DNA of 64,000 nt from JABMNT01 sp048262255 (GCA_048262255.1 JBLXFH010000001.1:186001-250000), one strand, 5' to 3'. Positions 50,957-60,727 are shown, counted from the first letter of the stretch. Notes: generated by a model not told the origin, from the letters alone. Made by a program: numbers and translations.

Positions 50957-53497
50957 TCATGACGTCAATAACCGCACCATTTGTCCGCGGCCGCGCGGTG
51001 CGGCGCCGAGTCCGCCGACAATCCCCGACATGAGGGACGCCATAACACCCAACGCAATAGGGAGCAGAAAAATCATCAGTCCCGGTGCCCAGCCGACATG
51101 CAGGCCTTCGGTGACAATGAGATATCCGACAGCCGTGCCGGCAACGCCACCAATAACGGCCGCAATGGCCCCGACGGCGGCCGCTTCTGCCAGACGCGCC
51201 AGCGCCACCTCACGACGTGAGGCGCCGACCAGCGCATAGACCAGCGACTCACGGCGCCGCGAATCAACATCCGATGCCACCAGTGCAGCGACCGACAAAG
51301 CGCCTGCAATAACCAACAACAACGCAATCAGAAAGGATGCCAGTGTCGCCCCGTCAATAACGCCCTGCACCTGGGTGACGATCCGCCGAATATCGATGCT
51401 CGTGACATTGGGATGATCGATCGCCAGTTCGCGGATCAATACGTCGACGGCCGCATCGGTTTGCCCCTGCAAACTCATGATCCAGGTGTGGGGCGCATCC
51501 CTGAACGGTGTCGGCGAGGCCATCATCAGATACTCGGGCCGGAATGTTCGGTGATATTCCTTGCGAATGTTGGCAACTTCCGAGGTGAACGTGCGACCAA
51601 GAACACTGTAGGTCACCTTGTCCCCCACCTTCAGATCAAACGCCTCCATCATATCCTCTTCCGGCGACACCAGGGGCGGGCCGTCATAGTCCGCCGACCA
51701 CCACTCACCGGCCAGCAACTCGGCCCCGGTCGGTTCCGCCGCCCAGGAGAAACTCCGGTCCCCCTCAATGACCCAGGATTTGTCGTCCCGCAACAAGGCA
51801 TCCGTCGCATCAATCCCGTTGATAGCGATCACCGTCATGCGCATGAAAGGATCGGCCTGCAACCCGCCCAAAGCGGGGTCTGCCTCGATGCGGCTTCGAA
51901 TACTCTCGACTTGCGCCGGTTGTACGTCAATCAACACAAGGTCCGGAACCCGCTCGGGTAATTCCTGAACGAGGGCTTCGCTCAGTGAATTCTGGGCGGC
52001 GACGATGGCCGTGATACCGACGATGCCGACACCGATAGCAATCGTTCGGGTGGCGGTTTGGCCGGCATTGCCGAGGCTCTGGCAGATCACCGTGGACAGA
52101 AAACCGCGCGGCGAGAGACTGGAAATAAGGGCTGATAAACCAACAGCGGCCAATGCCAGCCCGACCATGGCAACAGACAGGCCGATTGTCGCGACGCTGG
52201 CCAACCCCGGCATGGGTAAACTGAGGGCGGCAATAACAACCGCAATCATCACTATGAATACGCCAATCCCTGTATGTCGGCGGCTGAGCCGGAGCGGCGC
52301 ATCACCACTGCGCATGGCAGCACCCGGCGAGATTTCCGCCGCGCTGGCCAAAGCGAGAAGGCTGGTTCCAATCAGCCCGATCGTGAGAATGGCGGCAACC
52401 GATACAAGCTGAAAGAAAAGATCGCTGGCCAACCACCCGATATGCAGCCGGGCGGTGATGATATCAAGCAGCGGAACGGCCACCACCCCGCTCAACAACA
52501 AACCAATGACCAAACCCGCCCCGCTGGCAATTGCGACGATGGCGCCATGCAAAGCCATAATCATACCCGGCGATGCGCCGGATAACCGATAGAGCGCAAT
52601 TGTCCGCGAGCGTCGCTGAATCCATGCCTTCGCTGCGGCCCAGGCCCCGGACAGACCAATCGTGAACGCGATAATCCCGGCGATCCCGAGGAATGTCGTC
52701 GTCCGGTTGACGGTGCGCAAGACCCGGTCACCGGCATCATCCGGCGTTTCCAGTTCCCACCCAGCTTCCGGACGAAGGCTTTGAACAGACGCCACCAAAT
52801 CCGGCGGCGTTGTCGCATTCCGGCGCAGGCGATAACGGTATTCAACAATCGATCCGCGTTGGACCAACCCGCTATCGAGAAACGTCTCGAGATCAACCAA
52901 AACGCGCGGCCCGATCATAAACCGACCGGCAGACAGGCGGTCCGGCTCAAGCGCCAGCACATCTGCAATTTTAAAATCCTGATCGCCGAGACGCAACGTA
53001 TCACCAACTTGCGCCCCGGTTCGAGCCAACAAAGATGGCTCGACGATTACAGCCGGAACAGGATTGGCCTCCGTCCAAACCATCTCGGGATCGCGTTCGC
53101 TTTCCAGAAGCAGATCACCATACAACGGATAAACGCCATCAATACCTTTGACCTCAACCGCGACACGGCTCACGCCGATGCGTGCCGAGGAGCGTAATTC
53201 GGCTACGGTTGAGAGATCGCCAAGCGACGCAATTCGGTCACGGACATCATCTGGCAAAGGGACATTTGTTGTCGTTACCGCCACATCACCGCCCAGAAAG
53301 ATCGTGCCGCCGCGCGCCAGAATGCTCGACAACCCATCCCCCAGAGTCCAAACGGCCCCCATCATGAAAGTTGCAATGGCAACGCAAGCAATGAACAGGC
53401 GCAGTCCATAAATACCCGCAACCCATTCCGCACCGAACAACGTGCCCAGCGCCCGCCGGTTCTCCGGTTGCCACATTTTCGAGGCGATATCTCTCAT
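50957..53497 (-). CDS. FtsX-like ABC transporter permease (YbbP type)
   Basis: An 846-residue permease with an N-terminal helix, a large extracytoplasmic domain (about 60-240), a cluster of helices in the middle, a second extracytoplasmic region, and C-terminal FtsX-type helices (VEGIIDGATLASFLIALLLVIAGALSVAALVAS-like region ending in RGRGQMVRLL). The length and layout match YbbP/lysophospholipase-L1-associated ABC permeases, thought to export lipid or lipoprotein-related molecules. It overlaps the ATPase gene by 4 bp on the minus strand. It is convergent with the accessory module. Confidence 0.88.
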   Translation of the reverse strand: MRDIASKMWQPENRRALGTLFGAEWVAGIYGLRLFIACVAIATFMMGAVWTLGDGLSSILARGGTIFLGGDVAVTTTNVPLPDDVRDRIASLGDLSTVAELRSSARIGVSRVAVEVKGIDGVYPLYGDLLLESERDPEMVWTEANPVPAVIVEPSLLARTGAQVGDTLRLGDQDFKIADVLALEPDRLSAGRFMIGPRVLVDLETFLDSGLVQRGSIVEYRYRLRRNATTPPDLVASVQSLRPEAGWELETPDDAGDRVLRTVNRTTTFLGIAGIIAFTIGLSGAWAAAKAWIQRRSRTIALYRLSGASPGMIMALHGAIVAIASGAGLVIGLLLSGVVAVPLLDIITARLHIGWLASDLFFQLVSVAAILTIGLIGTSLLALASAAEISPGAAMRSGDAPLRLSRRHTGIGVFIVMIAVVIAALSLPMPGLASVATIGLSVAMVGLALAAVGLSALISSLSPRGFLSTVICQSLGNAGQTATRTIAIGVGIVGITAIVAAQNSLSEALVQELPERVPDLVLIDVQPAQVESIRSRIEADPALGGLQADPFMRMTVIAINGIDATDALLRDDKSWVIEGDRSFSWAAEPTGAELLAGEWWSADYDGPPLVSPEEDMMEAFDLKVGDKVTYSVLGRTFTSEVANIRKEYHRTFRPEYLMMASPTPFRDAPHTWIMSLQGQTDAAVDVLIRELAIDHPNVTSIDIRRIVTQVQGVIDGATLASFLIALLLVIAGALSVAALVASDVDSRRRESLVYALVGASRREVALARLAEAAAVGAIAAVIGGVAGTAVGYLIVTEGLHVGWAPGLMIFLLPIALGVMASLMSGIVGGLGAAPRGRGQMVRLLTS

Positions 53498-54198
53498 GCG
53501 TGAACCTTACCGGCGTCGATGGCGACAATACGGTCACACTGCCCCGCCAGCGATTTGTCATGTGTCACCATGAGCATGGCCGCGTCGGTCTCGCGCACAA
53601 GGCTGAACATCACGCGGATGACCTCTTCGCCCGTTTCCTGGTCCAGATTTCCCGTGGGTTCGTCGGCAAGGATCAGGCGCGGCAGGGCGACAAAGGCGCG
53701 CGCAATGGCAACGCGCTGCTGTTCGCCACCGGAGAGCGCAGAGGGTCGATGGTTCAGCCGATGGCCAAGGCCCACGCGCTCCAACATGTCCGCTGCTTTC
53801 GATGCGCAATCCGGATCGCCCGCCAGCATCAAGGGCAGTGAGGCATTTTGCAGCGCCGTCATGGCAGGAACGAGATGAAACGACTGAAAAACAACACCGA
53901 TATCGCGGCGGCGAAGCCCGGTCCGGGTCGCCTCACTCGCCGTTCCGAGGTCAACTCCCAGCACATTGACCGTCCCACGGGTTGCCGACTCGAGCCCGGC
54001 GATCACCGAAATGAGGGATGATTTACCCGAACCGGACGGGCCGGTGATGGCAAGAATTTCTCCGGCCGCGACCGACATATCAATACCGTTGAGCACCGGG
54101 ACCTCGCCATCCTCACTAGGGTAGGAGAGATAGATGTCCGTGAGTTCGGCAACATCGGTTCTAACGTTGGGTCCGGTGGACCGGGGTGTATCAAGCAT
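53494..54198 (-). CDS. ABC transporter ATP-binding protein (YbbA/LolD-like)
   Basis: A 234-residue ATPase of the FtsE/LolD/YbbA type. Walker A is GPSGSGKSSL, the Q-loop is VVFQSFHLVPAMTALQN, the signature is LSGGEQQRVAIARAF and Walker B is LILADEPTGNLDQETGE. It partners the FtsX-like permease with a 4-bp overlap. The ATG at 54198 begins MLDTPRSTG, a loose N-terminal tail before the ABC core. It probably powers lipid or lysophospholipid-linked efflux, as inferred from the family. Confidence 0.92.
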   Translation of the reverse strand: MLDTPRSTGPNVRTDVAELTDIYLSYPSEDGEVPVLNGIDMSVAAGEILAITGPSGSGKSSLISVIAGLESATRGTVNVLGVDLGTASEATRTGLRRRDIGVVFQSFHLVPAMTALQNASLPLMLAGDPDCASKAADMLERVGLGHRLNHRPSALSGGEQQRVAIARAFVALPRLILADEPTGNLDQETGEEVIRVMFSLVRETDAAMLMVTHDKSLAGQCDRIVAIDAGKVHA

Positions 54199-54291
54199 AG
54201 GGCCTCATCAATTGGACGGCTTCGTTTGCATAACGAAGACATAGGGATCGATATGCCCGTTGTAAACCGACGCTAAAGATCCTCGCCAGAT

Positions 54292-55494
54292 TTACCGCCG
54301 CCCGCCCGCAAGACTGACGGCCTTTGGATGCGCCCGCAGCCGCCCCATGGCCCAAACGCCAAACAGCGGGCCCAAGGCCAGCGGCGCAAAAGCATATCCC
54401 CAGCCAAACAGATTGACAAAAACCGGCATCAAATGGATCGAGATTAGGGTCAGGACAAATCCGGCGCAGGTCTGAATGGTCACCATGGTGCCGACCAACT
54501 CTGGTTTCGACAGCTCGCTGACGCTGGCGGTGAACTGTGCCGAGTCAGCGATGATGGTGATGCCCCAGATAAAACAGAGCAGGCCCAAAGCCAGTGGGTG
54601 GGTGCCAAACAGAAATCCAACCGCCAATGCACAGGCACCGCTCGCCGCCATGGCGCCCATGGTCAGTGCCGTACGCCCGAAACGGTCGGATAGCAGACCA
54701 CCGGCAAGCGCCCCGATCACTCCGCCCACACCCATAATTATAAAGGTCGCAAAGCGGGCCAGCAGGTCTGGATCATAACCTGCAGAATGGATTTCGAAAC
54801 TGGCCGCCAGAAAGACCCCGAGCCAGGCCCACATAGCGTACAACTCCCACATATGGCCGAGATAACCGAAATTGGCGAAGCGCAAAGCCGGATCACGAAA
54901 AGCATTTGTCAGATGATGCACGGAAAAACCGCGTGACGGTGCATGGCGCGGCCCGAGACGGACGAGATTGATAGCCGCGGCAGCGACAAGTGCCGAGACG
55001 GACGTTGCGGCAATGGTAAAGCGCCAGTCTACCCCGCCGAGGGCATTGAACAGGTGCGGCGAAGCAGAACCCATGGTCAAAGCGCCAACCAGAATGGCGA
55101 AGATCAAACCCAGATCACCCTTGGCCCAGCTTCCGGCGATTTTCATGCCAACCGGATAAACGCCAGCCATGCACATACCGGTGATCAGACGCGCCACAAA
55201 GACCCAGGCGGCGCCGGGTTCGACCAGTAGGATCGAGGCATTGGCGGCAGCGGCAACCAAAGCCGACAGCATGAAAAACCGTTGCGGATCAATACGGTCC
55301 GCCAGCCCAAAAAAAGCGCTGATCAGGGTGCCCAGCACAAAGCCTGCCTGTACGGTGCTGGTAAACAGAGACACCTGCAAATCACTCAGGGCATAATCGT
55401 GAAGAATAGACGGGACAACGGCCGACGCCGAAAACCAGAGTGACAACACGGCGACTTCACAGGCCGCAAGAATGGCAATAGAGCGGGCTTTCAT
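54292..55494 (-). CDS. Major facilitator superfamily transporter
   Basis: A 400-residue permease with 12 hydrophobic helices. Family cues are the first-helix region AILAACEVAVLSLWFSASAVVPSIL, the A-motif-like GLADRIDPQRFF after helix 2, MAGVYPVGMKIAGSWAKGDLGLIFAILVGALTMGSASP and GLLSDRFGRTALTMG. The ATG at 55494 is preferred over a TTG at 55515. It has AGGA about 11 nt upstream. No substrate can be predicted. It stands alone between the ABC exporter genes and a 426-bp region. Confidence 0.88.
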   Translation of the reverse strand: MKARSIAILAACEVAVLSLWFSASAVVPSILHDYALSDLQVSLFTSTVQAGFVLGTLISAFFGLADRIDPQRFFMLSALVAAAANASILLVEPGAAWVFVARLITGMCMAGVYPVGMKIAGSWAKGDLGLIFAILVGALTMGSASPHLFNALGGVDWRFTIAATSVSALVAAAAINLVRLGPRHAPSRGFSVHHLTNAFRDPALRFANFGYLGHMWELYAMWAWLGVFLAASFEIHSAGYDPDLLARFATFIIMGVGGVIGALAGGLLSDRFGRTALTMGAMAASGACALAVGFLFGTHPLALGLLCFIWGITIIADSAQFTASVSELSKPELVGTMVTIQTCAGFVLTLISIHLMPVFVNLFGWGYAFAPLALGPLFGVWAMGRLRAHPKAVSLAGGRR

Positions 55495-55920
55495 AGGCGT
55501 TGCATCCTGCGGCAAAGTCAGACGCGCGGGACGCCCTGCCGTACGGCCTCCCCCAATCCATATCCGTTCATATCATAAAGAATCACATCCTTAAAATTAC
55601 GGCAGAAACGTTCAAATGCCTCATTTGTGACAGATCAAGTCAATTGCCTGATCTCGTTGCATTTAGTTATATAATTAAAACAAAAAATTATGTCCCAAAA
55701 CGCTTGCAACCCAATACAGTCCTGTCAATATGCAGCCTCGTGAAGAATAAATAACAAGGCATAAAAGTGCCGGAGGTAATGGAACACACACAATTTAAGC
55801 ACGTCAGAAAGTGCTAAATTGGTATACGTCTGTCCCAATCGAAATGTATTCGGCGGCAGGCGTTGTAGGTTCTAAATAGATAACCATTCAATGGGTAACA
55901 CTGAAACAGGAGGGTTTGTG
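55495..55920. other. 426-bp intergenic region with an inverted repeat
   Basis: It separates the MFS gene (minus) from the third TRAP operon (plus). It contains an imperfect dyad at 55792-55820, AATTTA-a-GCAC / GTGC-TAAATT with an 8-nt spacer. The dyad is about 100 bp before the dctP start and could be an operator. AT-rich sequence lies at 55640-55690. No gene-like open frame is convincing. Confidence 0.45.
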
Positions 55921-57042
55921 ATGGTAAATAAAAAAATCGAAGAGACTAAAGTAGGTCGCCGTAAATTCCTTAAAGGCGGCGCCCTCGCGGCAGGTGCGGC
56001 AGCTTCTACGCTGGCTGCCCCAAATCTGGCGCTCGCTGCGCCCAAGGTCCTCAAGGTTCAAGCCGCCTGGGGTGGCGGAATTTTCCTGGAGAACGCCAAA
56101 AGCTATGTTGAGCGTGTCCATGCTATGGCTGGCAAGGATTTGCGGATTGATTTGCTGTCCGTGAATTCCGTTGTCAAAACAAGCCAAATGCAGGATGCCG
56201 TTCACCGTGGCGTTCTGGACGGCGCACACTACGTGCCGGCTTACTGGTACTCGAAATCAAAAGCCGCATCTTTGTTCGGTACCGGCCCCTGCTTTGGCTG
56301 GTCGGCTCAGGAGCTTCTGGGCTGGATTCACCACGGCGGCGGTATTGATCTCTTCAACGAACTGATGGGCAGCCTCGGCCTTAATCTGGTCAGCTTCTTT
56401 AACAGCCCGATGCCAGCTCAACCGCTGGGTTGGTTCAAGGAAGAAATCAAAGACGCCTCGCAGATGAAGGGTCTCAAATACCGGACCGTTGGTCTGGCAG
56501 CCGACGTTCTTCTGGAAATGGGCATGTCTGTTGTTCAGTTGCCAGGCGGCGAAATTCAGCCCGCCATGAAATCCGGCCTGATTGATGCAGCCGAGTTCAA
56601 CAATCCGACTTCGGATAAAGATTTCGGCATGCAGGATGTTTCCAAGCATTATCACCTGGCAAGCTTCCATCAGTCTCAGGAAGCCTTTGAGATTACCTTC
56701 AACAAAGATATGTACAACAAACTGCCGGCAGAGCATCAGAGCATTCTGCGCTATGCATCCGAAGCTGAGAACTCCGACTTCTACTGGAACAACACGCTTC
56801 GCTATGCAGACGATCTGATCAGCCTGAAGGAACAAAGCGGTGTCAATGTTTACCGGACACCGGATTCCGTTATGGCTGAACAGTTGAAAGCATGGGATGT
56901 CGTGGTTGATCGTATTTCCGCAGAAGATCCTTTCTTTGCGAAAGTTGTTGATTCACAAAAAGCCTATGCCAAAAAGGTTATGGGTTATCTGCTTTTGAAC
57001 CAGCCGGACTACGGCCTGGCCTACAAGCACTATTTCGGTTGA
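55921..57042 (+). CDS. TRAP transporter solute-binding protein, Tat-exported (FcbT1/TakP-like)
   Basis: A 373-residue binding protein with a twin-arginine signal (VGRRKFLKGGALAAGAAASTLAAPNLALA). It matches the DctP subgroup of alpha-keto acid and mannitol/chloroaromatic binders: APKVLKVQAAWGGGIFLENAKSYVERVHAM, GVLDGAHYVPAYWYSKSKAASLFG, LKYRTVGLAADVLLEMGMSVVQLPGGEIQPAMKSGLIDAAEFNNP. The WFKEEIKDASQMKGLKYRT block is the usual ligand-arginine site (R in YRT). The ATG at 55921 is supported by AGGAGG 8 nt upstream. A longer reading to 55891 is unlikely. It heads the third TRAP operon. Confidence 0.9.
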   Translation: MVNKKIEETKVGRRKFLKGGALAAGAAASTLAAPNLALAAPKVLKVQAAWGGGIFLENAKSYVERVHAMAGKDLRIDLLSVNSVVKTSQMQDAVHRGVLDGAHYVPAYWYSKSKAASLFGTGPCFGWSAQELLGWIHHGGGIDLFNELMGSLGLNLVSFFNSPMPAQPLGWFKEEIKDASQMKGLKYRTVGLAADVLLEMGMSVVQLPGGEIQPAMKSGLIDAAEFNNPTSDKDFGMQDVSKHYHLASFHQSQEAFEITFNKDMYNKLPAEHQSILRYASEAENSDFYWNNTLRYADDLISLKEQSGVNVYRTPDSVMAEQLKAWDVVVDRISAEDPFFAKVVDSQKAYAKKVMGYLLLNQPDYGLAYKHYFG

Positions 57043-57076
57043 TCTCAACTGAAATTCAGGTAAATACCGACTTTAT

Positions 57077-57104
57077 GAGGGGCAGCCTTTCGGGGCTGTC
57101 CCTC
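57077..57104 (+). terminator. Stem-loop between dctP and dctQ (attenuator-like)
   Basis: GAGGGGCAGCC (57077-57087) pairs with GGCTGTCCCTC (57094-57104), 11 bp with one G-U, loop TTTCGG. It is followed by TAAATTC. It starts 34 bp after the binding-protein gene, in line with the other SBP-permease gaps in this window. Confidence 0.75.
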
Positions 57105-57143
57105 TAAATTCAAAAACTGCCTTGCACAGCCGGAGACCACACA

Positions 57144-57719
57144 ATGACATCCCTTATTCATGCCATAGAGAGCCTCAACATCTGGATCGGGCGCGCCTTT
57201 GGCTGGTGTATATTGATACTGACGTTCTCTGTCGCTTATGAGGTTTTTGTCCGCTACGTATTGAATTCGCCTACAGTCTGGGCCTTTGACATGATGGTTC
57301 AGATGTATGGCGCCCTGTTTTTGATGGCTGGCGCCTACGCCCTGGCGCAGGATACTCATGTCCGCGCCGATGTTGTCTATCGCCTGCTTCCCGTCAAATG
57401 GCAGGCCCGTATTGATCTTGTTCTTTATTTTCTTTTCTTTTTCCCGGGGATGCTGGCTCTGGTTTGGTATGGCGCTGAAATCGCGTCTGACTCTTGGCGT
57501 TACAAGGAAGTCAGCTGGAACAGCCCGGCCCGTATTCAGATTTATTTCTTCAAGACGCTGATCCCTGTTGCTGGCACCATGCTGATCATTCAGGGCGTAT
57601 CGGAATGCATGCGTTGTGTGATCGCCATTAAAACCGGCAAATGGCCTGAACGCATGGAAGATGCCAAAGAAACCGAAGATATCCTGCGCCAGCAGGCCAG
57701 CCAGATGGAAGCCCGTTAG
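57144..57719 (+). CDS. TRAP transporter small permease (FcbT2-like, DctQ family)
   Basis: A 191-residue membrane protein with four helices. The first helix and its end read GWCILILTFSVAYEVFVRYVLNSPTVWAFDMMVQMYG, the RYVLNSPTxWAxD pattern of mannitol/chloroaromatic-type DctQ. It also has AQDTHVRADVVYRLL. The C-terminal tail is long and charged. The ATG has GGAG 8 nt upstream. It precedes dctM by 51 bp. Confidence 0.9.
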   Translation: MTSLIHAIESLNIWIGRAFGWCILILTFSVAYEVFVRYVLNSPTVWAFDMMVQMYGALFLMAGAYALAQDTHVRADVVYRLLPVKWQARIDLVLYFLFFFPGMLALVWYGAEIASDSWRYKEVSWNSPARIQIYFFKTLIPVAGTMLIIQGVSECMRCVIAIKTGKWPERMEDAKETEDILRQQASQMEAR

Positions 57720-57770
57720 GCTCCCGATGAACCGCTTACGATCTAACTATTTTGTGGAGTCCATAACAGG

Positions 57771-59138
57771 ATGACAAACCCAGAAATCGCAATTTTAATG
57801 CTATCCTCCTTCATTATTCTGGTGTTGCTGGGATTCCCTGTCGCCTTCACGCTGCTCGCCATGGGCGTTGGATTTGGTTATTACGCCTATTATGAAGCGG
57901 GCAGCATCGAAGTCATTGCCGACGCCTTCAACAACAAGATTTTTTATCTGCTCAACCAGAACACCTATTCCGTTATGGAAAACGATACGCTGGTGGCGAT
58001 TCCTTTGTTCCTGTTCATGGGATATTTAGTCGAACGCGCCAATATCGTTAACCGTCTGTTTTCGGCGCTGCAAATGGCGGCGCGCAACCTACCCGGCTCC
58101 ATGGCCATTGCGGCCCTGATCACTTGTGCGGTCTTCTCTACCGCCAGCGGCATTGTTGGTGCTGTTGTGACCCTGATGGGGCTGCTGGCGTTTCCGGCCA
58201 TGATGAAAGCCAATTACGACAAGGAATTTGCTTCCGGCGTTATCTGCGCAGGCGGCACGCTCGGCATTCTCATCCCGCCGTCCATCATGCTGATCGTCTA
58301 TGCGGCCATTGCCGAACTGTCACCACTGCGCCTTTACGCGGCTGCGGTCATTCCTGGGTTCATGCTGGCCGGCATGTACATGCTCTATGTGATTGGCCGG
58401 GTTATAATCAATCCGTCCATCGCGCCGAAGCCCCGTGAAGAGGATATTCCTCCGAAGCGCCAAATTTACTGGCAATTGCTGACATCCTTTGTGCCGTTGA
58501 CCATGCTGATCATGCTGGTGCTGGGCTCCATCCTGGGCGGTCTGGCAACCCCCGGCGAAGCGGCCGCCATGGGTGCCATGGGCGCGATCATACTGGCCGC
58601 GATCTATCGCTCACTGAACTGGGTCATGCTCAAACAATCCGTATATCTGACCGCCAAGACAACGGCGATGGTCTGCTGGTTGTTTGTGGGTTCCTGGACC
58701 TTTGCATCTGTGTTTTCCTATCTCGGTGGTCATGAGGTGATTGAGCTCTGGATTTTGTCCTTTGACCTGGCGCCATGGCAGTTCCTGATTCTGGTGCAAC
58801 TGGTCATTTTCCTATTGGGATGGCCGCTGGAATGGTCGGAGATCCTGATTATCTTCGTCCCGATCTTCCTGCCCATGCTCGATAACTTTGGCGTCAATCC
58901 GTATTTCTTCGCCATGTTGGTCGCCCTGAACCTGCAAACGTCCTTCCTGACGCCGCCCATGGCCATGTCTGCTTATTATCTAAAAGGCGTCTTGGGAAAT
59001 GTCATCGAACTGATGCAGATTTTCAGGGGTTTGATGCCCTATCTGGCCATTGTGATCTTCTGTATGGTCCTGATGTATCAATTCCCGGGAATCGCCTTGT
59101 GGTTACCTGATGTGTTGTTTGGCAAATATGTACCTTGA
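57771..59138 (+). CDS. TRAP transporter large permease (FcbT3-like, DctM family)
   Basis: A 455-residue permease. Family blocks are LGFPVAFTLLAMGVGFGYYAYYEAG, FLFMGYLVERANIVNRLFSALQMAARNLPGSMAIAALITCAVFSTASGIVGAVVTLMGLLAFPAMM, SGVICAGGTLGILIPPSIMLIVYAA, LGGLATPGEAAAMGAMGA and FLTPPMAMSAYYLKG. The subgroup is the mannitol/chloroaromatic type. It ends 15 bp before a small membrane gene that is probably cotranscribed. Confidence 0.93.
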   Translation: MTNPEIAILMLSSFIILVLLGFPVAFTLLAMGVGFGYYAYYEAGSIEVIADAFNNKIFYLLNQNTYSVMENDTLVAIPLFLFMGYLVERANIVNRLFSALQMAARNLPGSMAIAALITCAVFSTASGIVGAVVTLMGLLAFPAMMKANYDKEFASGVICAGGTLGILIPPSIMLIVYAAIAELSPLRLYAAAVIPGFMLAGMYMLYVIGRVIINPSIAPKPREEDIPPKRQIYWQLLTSFVPLTMLIMLVLGSILGGLATPGEAAAMGAMGAIILAAIYRSLNWVMLKQSVYLTAKTTAMVCWLFVGSWTFASVFSYLGGHEVIELWILSFDLAPWQFLILVQLVIFLLGWPLEWSEILIIFVPIFLPMLDNFGVNPYFFAMLVALNLQTSFLTPPMAMSAYYLKGVLGNVIELMQIFRGLMPYLAIVIFCMVLMYQFPGIALWLPDVLFGKYVP

Positions 59139-59153
59139 TCGAGGGGAAATCGA

Positions 59154-59351
59154 ATGAACGGAAATTTAGCAGATAAAATTGGCGGGTTCGTTGGAACGTT
59201 TATTGTCTGTGCTTTCGTACTCGGGCTCGCCCACAGCATCTCCACCGGTTTTGCCGGGTTCTGGGGCGGCCTGCCCGTCTGGGTCATCAGCGTGCCGATA
59301 TTGGGCATGGTCTGTTATGATTACTGGGATTCCTGCCTGCGCAAGAAATAG
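59154..59351 (+). CDS. Small membrane protein in the TRAP-amidase operon
   Basis: A 65-residue protein with two hydrophobic helices (about 10-30, GGFVGTFIVCAFVLGLAHSI, and 40-58, LPVWVISVPILGMVCYDY) and a basic C-terminus (SCLRKK). It starts 15 bp after dctM with GAGGGGAAATCGA upstream, a good ribosome binding site, and precedes the amidase gene by 39 bp. The family was not recognised. It may assist the TRAP permease or be a small accessory of the operon. Confidence 0.7.
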   Translation: MNGNLADKIGGFVGTFIVCAFVLGLAHSISTGFAGFWGGLPVWVISVPILGMVCYDYWDSCLRKK

Positions 59352-59390
59352 CGTCAGCCTCAAACAGAACCGACAAAAAGCAGATCAGAG

Positions 59391-60722
59391 ATGGATTTAG
59401 CCGATTTAAGCGCCAGTGAGATGGCCCGACGCATTCGCGACGGCGAAACAACGTCGGAGGAAATCGTTGAGGCGTGTATTACACGTATTACCGCGCGCGA
59501 AAACGCAGTCAATGCCTGGATACATTTCGATCCGGAATACGCCCGCAAACAAGCAGAAAAATGCTCCTTTTTGAGGGCCAGCGGCGCAGCCATCGGCCCC
59601 CTGCACGGGGTGCCGGTAGGCATAAAGGATATTTTCGATACGGAATATTTCCCAACGGAAAACGGCACCGCACTTGATGCCGGGCGGCATCCTATCAAGG
59701 ATTGCACTGTGGTCAGTCGCCTGAAAGCCGCGGGCGCCGTGATTATGGGGAAAACCGTAACCACCGAAATGGCCGTTTATTCGCCTGGAAAAACAAGCAA
59801 CCCCCACGATGCCAAGCGGACCCCCGGGGGCTCTTCCAGCGGCTCGGCCGCTGCCGTGGCTGCCGGCATGGTGCCGCTTGCTATCGGCTCGCAAACCAAC
59901 GGCTCCGTCATTCGCCCGGCCTCTTTTTGCGGTGTGGTTGGCCTGAAACCGACCCATGGCCGTATTTCGCGGGCGGGTGTGCTGACGCTATCGCGTGAAC
60001 TGGACCATGTGGGTGTTTTTGCGCGATCTCTGGAAGACGCCGCTCTGGTGGCGGAATGCCTTATGGGGCATGACGCGGCAGACCCGGACACACAACCCTT
60101 ACCGGCCCTACGGCTAACGGCAACGGTTCTGCAGGAGCCCCCCATTGAGCCGAAATTTGCCTTTGTCAGGACTCCCCAATGGGATAAAGCCGACCCCGCA
60201 ACACAGGAGGCCTTTACAGAGCTCGCTGGTTTTCTGGGCGATCAATGCGAAACGATTGAAATGCCCGCTGAACTCCACTCCGCCGTTGAGGATTTACGCA
60301 ACATCATGCTCGCCGATCTTGCCAAGAACCTGGCCCGTTATGTCCGCCGCGGAAAAGATCAGATCAGTGATATTTTGATGGGGATGATTGACGAAGGAAA
60401 TCGCGTTCTGGCGGTCGATTATAACACAAGCGTTGACAGAAGAACCGGTCTAAACGCCTGGATTAAGGACATTTGCATCGAATATGACGCCATCATCACC
60501 CCGGCAACAACAGGCGAAGCCCCGTTAGGACTGGAGGCAACCGGCGATCCGGTATTTTGTTCAACCTGGTCCTATGCCGGCGTTCCATCCGTTACGGTTC
60601 CCCTGATGGAGGGTGAGAACGGCATGCCGTTAGGCGTCCAGCTGATCAGTTCTCTGGGCGATGACGCTCGCCTTCTCCGATCTGCGCAATGGCTGTCAAA
60701 TAAGGTCGCGTCTGAAGCCTAA
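59391..60722 (+). CDS. Amidase signature family hydrolase
   Basis: A 443-residue amidase. The triad is visible as K79 (VGIKDIFDT), S148 (TPGGSSSGS) and S172 (QTNGSVIRPAS). It shares the superfamily with the amidase at 14428-15678 but is a different subgroup by length and sequence. The ATG at 59391 lies 39 bp after the small membrane protein gene, so a dctPQM-small protein-amidase transcript is likely. It probably hydrolyses an imported amide or amino-acid amide. This is inferred from context. A terminator-like hairpin follows. Confidence 0.88.
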   Translation: MDLADLSASEMARRIRDGETTSEEIVEACITRITARENAVNAWIHFDPEYARKQAEKCSFLRASGAAIGPLHGVPVGIKDIFDTEYFPTENGTALDAGRHPIKDCTVVSRLKAAGAVIMGKTVTTEMAVYSPGKTSNPHDAKRTPGGSSSGSAAAVAAGMVPLAIGSQTNGSVIRPASFCGVVGLKPTHGRISRAGVLTLSRELDHVGVFARSLEDAALVAECLMGHDAADPDTQPLPALRLTATVLQEPPIEPKFAFVRTPQWDKADPATQEAFTELAGFLGDQCETIEMPAELHSAVEDLRNIMLADLAKNLARYVRRGKDQISDILMGMIDEGNRVLAVDYNTSVDRRTGLNAWIKDICIEYDAIITPATTGEAPLGLEATGDPVFCSTWSYAGVPSVTVPLMEGENGMPLGVQLISSLGDDARLLRSAQWLSNKVASEA

Positions 60723-60727
60723 AAAGC

